Assembly: GCF_009882975.1 (NCBI RefSeq)
Contig: NZ_WTUX01000010.1
Location: 232,367 to 296,366 of the forward strand
DNA from: Maritimibacter harenae
Lineage (GTDB): Bacteria; Pseudomonadota; Alphaproteobacteria; Rhodobacterales; Rhodobacteraceae
Reading direction: 5' to 3'
DNA: 64,000 bases
Of this stretch, positions 59,677 to 64,000 are shown in pieces (within the stretch, counting starts at the first letter, position 1; each line of letters opens with the position of its first letter). Under the pieces are notes generated by a model. The model had not been told where the DNA came from. It was given only the letters and a program-made list of their open reading frames with translations, and did no database searches. The position numbers were made by a program, and so were the translations under genes.

Positions 59677-61212
59677 ATGACCAACGAAAACGCAGCCGTC
59701 TACTTCGTGGACCGGCACATCGAAGAGGGCCGTGGCGACAAGGTCGCGTTCCGCGAGGCCGACGGCGAGAAACGCACGCTGACCTATGGCGAACTGGCCG
59801 AGCACGCCGGGCGCTGGGCCGGTGCGCTGCACAAGCACGGTGTGCGCCGCGAGGAACGCGTCGCGATGATCGTGCGCGACCAGATCGAGTTCCCGGTGGT
59901 GTTCTGGGGCTCGCTCAAGGCGGGCGCCATCCCGGTTCCGCTCAACACCCTCCTGTCCGCCAGCGTCTACGAGGCGATCCTGAACGACAGCCGCGCCTCG
60001 ATCCTCGTCGTGTCGAAAGAGCTCTGGGAGACGGTGAAGCCCGCCGTCGACGGCAACCGTTACCTTCGCACCGTCGTCGTGATCGGCGACTCGCCCGAGG
60101 GTACGGAAAGCTACACGGATTTCGTGAAGGATGCGCCGGTCGAGGAGACGTGCGACGCCTCCGGCGATGAATTGGCGTTCTGGCTCTATTCCTCCGGTTC
60201 GACCGGGACCCCCAAGGGCGTGCGCCATATCCATTCCTCGCTCAAGGCGACCGCCGACACGTTCGGCGCGCAGGTGCTGGGCATCCGCGAGGACGACACC
60301 GTGTTCTCCGTGGCGAAGCTCTTCTTCGCCTACGGGATGGGCAACGGTATGTCGTTCCCCCTGTCCGTGGGGGCCACGGCCGTGCTGCTTGGCGGCCGCC
60401 CGACCCCGGACGGCGTGTCCAGGATCCTTGCCGAAGAGCGGCCGACCATCTTCTGCTCGGTCCCCACTCTCTACGCCGCGATGGTCGCCGCGCAGGAAAA
60501 GGCGGGGACCGAACCCGATCACAACGTGCGCATCTGCACCTCCGCCGGTGAAGCGTTGCCGCGCGAGATCGGCGAGCGGTGGGAGCGGCTCTGGAAGGCC
60601 CAGATCATCGACGGTGTCGGCTCGACCGAAATGCTGCACATCTTCCTGTCCAACCGTCCGGGCGACATCGTCTACGGCACCTCGGGCAAGGCGGTGCCGG
60701 GCTACGAGGTGCGTCTCGTGGACGAGCATGACGAGGACGTGGGCGAGGGCGACGTGGGCGAGCTGCTCGTGCGCGGGCCGTCGAGCGCCGAGGGCTACTG
60801 GAACCGCCGCTACAAGTCGCAGGACACGTTCCAGGGGCACTGGACGCGCACCGGCGACAAGTACGAGCGCACCCCGGAAGGGCGCTACGTCTATTGCGGC
60901 CGCACCGACGACATGTTCAAGGTCTCGGGCATCTGGGTCAGCCCCTTCGAGGTCGAGCAGGCCCTGATCGACCACCCCGCCGTGCTCGAAGCCGCCGTGG
61001 TGGCGCGCGAGGACGAGAAGGACCTGACCAAGCCCGCCGCCTTCATCGTTCTGAAGGAGGGCGTGGACGCGCCGACGCCGGACGACATCAAGGAATTCGT
61101 CAAGGAAAAGATCGGCATGTGGAAATACCCGCGCTGGATCGACGTGGTCGACGAGCTGCCCAAGACAGCGACCGGCAAGATCCAACGCTTCAAGCTGAGG
61201 GACGCGCATTGA
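59677..61212 (+). CDS. bclA: Benzoate-CoA ligase family protein
   Basis: The 511-residue ANL-superfamily ligase converts benzoate (or a substituted benzoate), ATP and CoA to benzoyl-CoA, the entry step of the box route. The P-loop is YSSGSTGTPKGVRHIH (about residue 172). SVAKLFFAYGMGNGMSFPLS and DGVGSTEMLHIFLSNRPGD are typical of the benzoate-CoA ligase group. The end PKTATGKIQRFKLR holds the C-terminal catalytic Lys. The start lies after GGGAGGACCAG. It overlaps the hydrolase start by one base. Confidence 0.88.
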   Translation: MTNENAAVYFVDRHIEEGRGDKVAFREADGEKRTLTYGELAEHAGRWAGALHKHGVRREERVAMIVRDQIEFPVVFWGSLKAGAIPVPLNTLLSASVYEAILNDSRASILVVSKELWETVKPAVDGNRYLRTVVVIGDSPEGTESYTDFVKDAPVEETCDASGDELAFWLYSSGSTGTPKGVRHIHSSLKATADTFGAQVLGIREDDTVFSVAKLFFAYGMGNGMSFPLSVGATAVLLGGRPTPDGVSRILAEERPTIFCSVPTLYAAMVAAQEKAGTEPDHNVRICTSAGEALPREIGERWERLWKAQIIDGVGSTEMLHIFLSNRPGDIVYGTSGKAVPGYEVRLVDEHDEDVGEGDVGELLVRGPSSAEGYWNRRYKSQDTFQGHWTRTGDKYERTPEGRYVYCGRTDDMFKVSGIWVSPFEVEQALIDHPAVLEAAVVAREDEKDLTKPAAFIVLKEGVDAPTPDDIKEFVKEKIGMWKYPRWIDVVDELPKTATGKIQRFKLRDAH

Positions 61213-62027
61213 TGCTGGACTGGACCGAACACGGGTTTCTCACCGCCGGTGGCAAGCAGCTCGAATACGCTTGCCACGGGCCGAAGCCGGGCGACAAGCC
61301 GGTGATCGTGATGCTGCACGAGGGGCTGGGATGCACGGCGCTGTGGCGTGACGTGCCGGCCAACGTGGCCAAGGCCACCGGCCACCCTGTCTTCGTCTTC
61401 TCGCGCGCGGGCTATGGGCAGTCGGATCTCGCCGACCTGCCGCGACCGCTCGACTACATGACGCGCGAGGCGGTGGACGTGCTGCCCGAGGTGCTCGACC
61501 AGATCGGGGCGGAGGGCTACGTGCTGCTCGGTCATTCCGACGGGGCGACCATCGCGGCGGAATACGCGGGCCGGGTGTCCGACGTGCGTATCCGGGGCCT
61601 GATCCTGATCGCGCCGCATTTCTTCACCGAACCTTCCGGGCTGGCCGAGATCGCCAAGGCGAAGGAAGCCTACGAAGAAGGCGGCCTGAAGGAGAAGATG
61701 GCGCGTTACCACAAGGACCCCGATAACACCTTCCGGGGCTGGAACGACAGCTGGCTCGCGCCGGGGTTCAAGGATTGGAACGTGGCCGAGGTCATCGACT
61801 ACTGGCGCATTCCCTGCCTTGCGATCCAGGGGCGCGACGACCAGTACGGCACGCTCGCCCAGATCGACGAGATCGAGACGCGGACCTATTCGCCGGCCGA
61901 CATCGCGATCATCGACGGGGCGAAACATGCCCCGCATCTCGAGAAGCCCGAGGAAACGCTCGCGGCGATCGTGGAGTTCTGCGCCCATCTGGACCAGATG
62001 GAGGCCGCCGAGCCCGAGGGGCTTTGA
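61212..62027 (+). CDS. Alpha/beta hydrolase of the box operon
   Basis: The 271-residue protein shows VIVMLHEGLGCTALW (oxyanion region), the nucleophile elbow LLGHSDGATIA (Ser near residue 104), AIQGRDDQYG (acid) and DGAKHAPHLE (catalytic His near residue 237). Box operons often include such a hydrolase. Cleavage of a dead-end benzoyl-CoA or ring-opened thioester or lactone is one possibility, but no function is shown. Its ATG shares a base with the upstream stop. Confidence 0.8.
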   Translation: MLDWTEHGFLTAGGKQLEYACHGPKPGDKPVIVMLHEGLGCTALWRDVPANVAKATGHPVFVFSRAGYGQSDLADLPRPLDYMTREAVDVLPEVLDQIGAEGYVLLGHSDGATIAAEYAGRVSDVRIRGLILIAPHFFTEPSGLAEIAKAKEAYEEGGLKEKMARYHKDPDNTFRGWNDSWLAPGFKDWNVAEVIDYWRIPCLAIQGRDDQYGTLAQIDEIETRTYSPADIAIIDGAKHAPHLEKPEETLAAIVEFCAHLDQMEAAEPEGL

Positions 62028-62383
62028 GCGCGCCGCCCCATGTCCCCGGGCGCAACGCCCGTCCGCCCGAAGGCTCGATCGCGCCCGGGCTCGAGGAAGG
62101 GCTCGCCCAGTACCGGGCGGGCTACTTCTGGGAAGCGCACGAGGCGTGGGAGCCGGTCTGGATGGCCGCGCCCCCCAATTCGCCGGAAAAGGCGCTGATG
62201 CAGGCGATCATACAGCTCGCCAACGGAAACCTGAAACTCGTCATGGACCAGAAGCGCGCCGCGTCGCGTATCGCGGCGCTGGCGCGCGACCACCTGGCGC
62301 GGGCCGGAACGGGCGACCTGGTGGATTGGGCGCGGGCGGAGCTGGAATCACTCGAAAACGCGGCGCAAGAAGGTGCACAATAG
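62024..62383 (+). CDS. DUF309 domain-containing protein
   Basis: The 119-residue protein contains GYFWEAHEAWEPVWMAAP and QAIIQLANGNLKL, the HEAWE helix motif of DUF309. The function is unknown. I infer a TTG start (reading MSAPPHVPG) overlapping the hydrolase stop as TTGA, with GAGGGG upstream, because no ATG fits. The TGCA-repeat operator of the next operon begins within its last codons. Confidence 0.72.
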   Translation: MSAPPHVPGRNARPPEGSIAPGLEEGLAQYRAGYFWEAHEAWEPVWMAAPPNSPEKALMQAIIQLANGNLKLVMDQKRAASRIAALARDHLARAGTGDLVDWARAELESLENAAQEGAQ

Positions 62384-62490
62384 TGCAAACCGCGCTGCAA
62401 TAAATCACAAGTCACTGATTTTAAACAAAAGAAAAACAAGCACTATAGTGCACCATAGTGTAGACTTGGTTTCGAACACGCACTATGTTG
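62374..62490 (+). promoter_or_regulatory. Second BoxR/BzdR-like operator region, upstream of boxC
   Basis: TGCA occurs at 62374, 62384, 62396 and 62449. The first two are ten bases apart. GCACTATAGTGC (62440-62451) is a perfect palindrome followed by ACCATAGTG, and GCACTATG recurs at 62480. The first TGCA unit lies inside the end of the DUF309 gene. The pattern mirrors that at 59072-59140. Confidence 0.6.
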
Positions 62491-62518
62491 CTAAACACGC
62501 GAACAAGGAGACCCAGCC

Positions 62519-64000
62519 GTGAGCAAGGTGATCGACTTTCAAACCGACCCGTCCAAGTACCGCCACTGGAAAGTGGAATACGACGGGCCCGTGGCCACCG
62601 TCATCATGGACGTCGACGAAGACGCCGGCCTCTTCGACGGCTACAAGCTCAAGCTGAATTCCTACGACCTCGGCGTCGACATCGAACTGTCGGACGTCGT
62701 GCAGCGGATGCGCTTCGAGCACCCGGAGGTGAAGACCGTCGTGATGAAGTCGGGCAAGGACCTCGTGTTCTGCGCCGGCGCGAACATCCGCATGCTGGGC
62801 GGGGCCGCCCACAGCCACAAGGTCAACTTCTGCAAGTTCACCAACGAGACGCGCAACACCTTCGAAGCGGCCGAGCAGGACTCGGGCCAGAAATGGATCG
62901 CGGCCGTGAAGGGCGCCTGCGCGGGCGGCGGCTACGAACTGGCGCTGGCCTGCAACCACATCATGCTGACCGACGACTCGACCTCGTCCGTCGCGCTGCC
63001 GGAAGTGCCGCTCCTGGCCGTGCTGCCGGGCACCGGCGGGCTGACCCGCGTCACCGACAAGCGCAAGGTGCGCCGCGACCGGGCCGACATCTTCTGCTCG
63101 ATCGAAGAGGGCATCAAGGGCAAGCGCGCCAAGGACTGGCGCCTGGTCGACGAGGTGATCCCGAACTCGAAGTTCGAAGAGACCGTCGCCGAGCGCGCCC
63201 GTGAATTCGCCGCCAACTCGACGAAGCCCGATGTCGAGAAGGGCATCGAGCTGACCCCGCTCAACCGCACCATCGACGACAAGGGCGTGCATTACGACCT
63301 CGTCGAAGTCGAGATCGACCGTGACGGCCGAAAGGCCACCATCACGCTGTCGGGTCCCGATGCTGACGCGCCGGGATCGATCGACGAGGTGGTCGCGCAG
63401 GGCGCCGAGGGTTACCTCCTCAAGCTCGCCCGCGAGCTGGACGACGCGATCATGCACCTGCGCCTCAACGAGATGGAGCTGGGCCTGTGGGTGTTCCGCA
63501 CGCAGGGCGACCCGGAGCAGGTGAAGGCGCACGAGGACCTTCTGCTCGCCAACGAGGACAACTGGCTCGCCAACGAGATCCTGCAGTTCTGGAAGCGCGT
63601 GCTGAAGCGTGTCGACGTGACCTCGCGTTCGCTGACCGCGCTGGTCGAGCACGGTTCGTGCTACGCCGGCGTCCTGGCCGAGCTGCTCTTCGCCGTCGAC
63701 CGGTCGTACATGATGGAAGACGAGTTCGAGGGCGACAACCGCCCGATCGCCACCATCACGCTGTCGGAATCGAACTTCGGCCGTTACCCGATGGGCAACG
63801 ACCTGAGCCGCCTCGAGACCCGCTTCCTGGGCGAGCCCGAGAGCCTCGAGAAGGCCAAGGGCGCGATCGGCGAGGCACTGGAGGCCGAAGAGGCCGACGA
63901 GCTGGGCCTCGTGACCATGATCCTCGACGACATCGACTGGGACGACGAGATCCGCATCTTCATGGAAGAGCGCGCCTCGTTCAGCCCGGACGCGATGACG
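62519..64000 (+). CDS. boxC: Benzoyl-CoA-dihydrodiol lyase BoxC (partial, cut by window end)
   Basis: The open frame runs 494 codons to the window edge without a stop. BoxC is a long crotonase-fold lyase that opens 2,3-epoxybenzoyl-CoA to 3,4-dehydroadipyl-CoA semialdehyde and formate. KDLVFCAGANIRMLGGAAHS and GACAGGGYELALACNHIMLT are the oxyanion-hole segments, and LPEVPLLAVLPGTGGLTRVT is the catalytic loop. The start is GTG (MSKVIDFQTD) with AAGGAG 11 bases upstream. Full-length family members are around 550 residues, so roughly 50 are missing. It starts a separate TGCA-controlled unit. Confidence 0.92.
   Translation, partial: MSKVIDFQTDPSKYRHWKVEYDGPVATVIMDVDEDAGLFDGYKLKLNSYDLGVDIELSDVVQRMRFEHPEVKTVVMKSGKDLVFCAGANIRMLGGAAHSHKVNFCKFTNETRNTFEAAEQDSGQKWIAAVKGACAGGGYELALACNHIMLTDDSTSSVALPEVPLLAVLPGTGGLTRVTDKRKVRRDRADIFCSIEEGIKGKRAKDWRLVDEVIPNSKFEETVAERAREFAANSTKPDVEKGIELTPLNRTIDDKGVHYDLVEVEIDRDGRKATITLSGPDADAPGSIDEVVAQGAEGYLLKLARELDDAIMHLRLNEMELGLWVFRTQGDPEQVKAHEDLLLANEDNWLANEILQFWKRVLKRVDVTSRSLTALVEHGSCYAGVLAELLFAVDRSYMMEDEFEGDNRPIATITLSESNFGRYPMGNDLSRLETRFLGEPESLEKAKGAIGEALEAEEADELGLVTMILDDIDWDDEIRIFMEERASFSPDAMT

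Overview
The window is GC-rich chromosomal DNA from an alphaproteobacterium, most likely the Roseobacter group or a close relative in Rhodobacteraceae. This is inferred from the atpHAGDC order without atpBEF, a DUF2125 protein, a gloB/methyltransferase neighbourhood, TRAP transport, and aerobic aromatic catabolism by the homoprotocatechuate (hpa) and benzoyl-CoA epoxide (box) routes. I see no tRNA, rRNA, CRISPR array, insertion sequence or phage gene.

Layout. 1-10.6 kb is housekeeping: a DUF2125 protein, a ChaC-like cyclotransferase, an ExbB-like/OmpA-like membrane pair, an M23 peptidase, a DsbA-fold isomerase, clpA, gloB and a methyltransferase. 10.8-15.8 kb is the F1 ATP synthase operon atpHAGDC, closed by a UUCG-loop terminator. 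15.9-23.0 kb is mixed: an MFS exporter, an H-type lectin, prs, a second DsbA-fold isomerase with an alpha/beta hydrolase, ltaE with a YcgN-like gene, and an EAL protein. 23.0-29.3 kb is a compact hpa operon for 3,4-dihydroxyphenylacetate meta-cleavage. It carries two unrelated ring-cleavage dioxygenases side by side.

29.3-50.7 kb is an exopolysaccharide locus. It has an ExoY-like initiator, several glycosyltransferases, a pyruvyl-transferase-like protein, a secreted glycoside hydrolase, a Wzy-like polymerase, a Wzc-like tyrosine kinase and a Wzx-like flippase. It runs into a minus-strand operon of small-molecule enzymes: a 2OG oxygenase-like protein, a FemAB/GNAT-like transferase, an RraA-like aldolase, two different ATP-grasp ligases, an Ldh-family oxidoreductase and a GINT1-like protein. 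That set is the best candidate in the window for an undescribed system, perhaps making an amidated or peptide-like substituent for the polysaccharide.

51.0-64.0 kb is catabolic again. A TRAP transporter (dctPQM) and a crotonase-marR-feruloyl-CoA synthase-acyl-CoA dehydrogenase operon share a 15-base palindromic operator, so they are probably one MarR regulon for hydroxycinnamates. Next come DUF4863, benzoate-CoA ligase, an alpha/beta hydrolase and DUF309, then boxC, which runs off the right edge. Both box promoters carry TGCA repeats of the BzdR/BoxR type.
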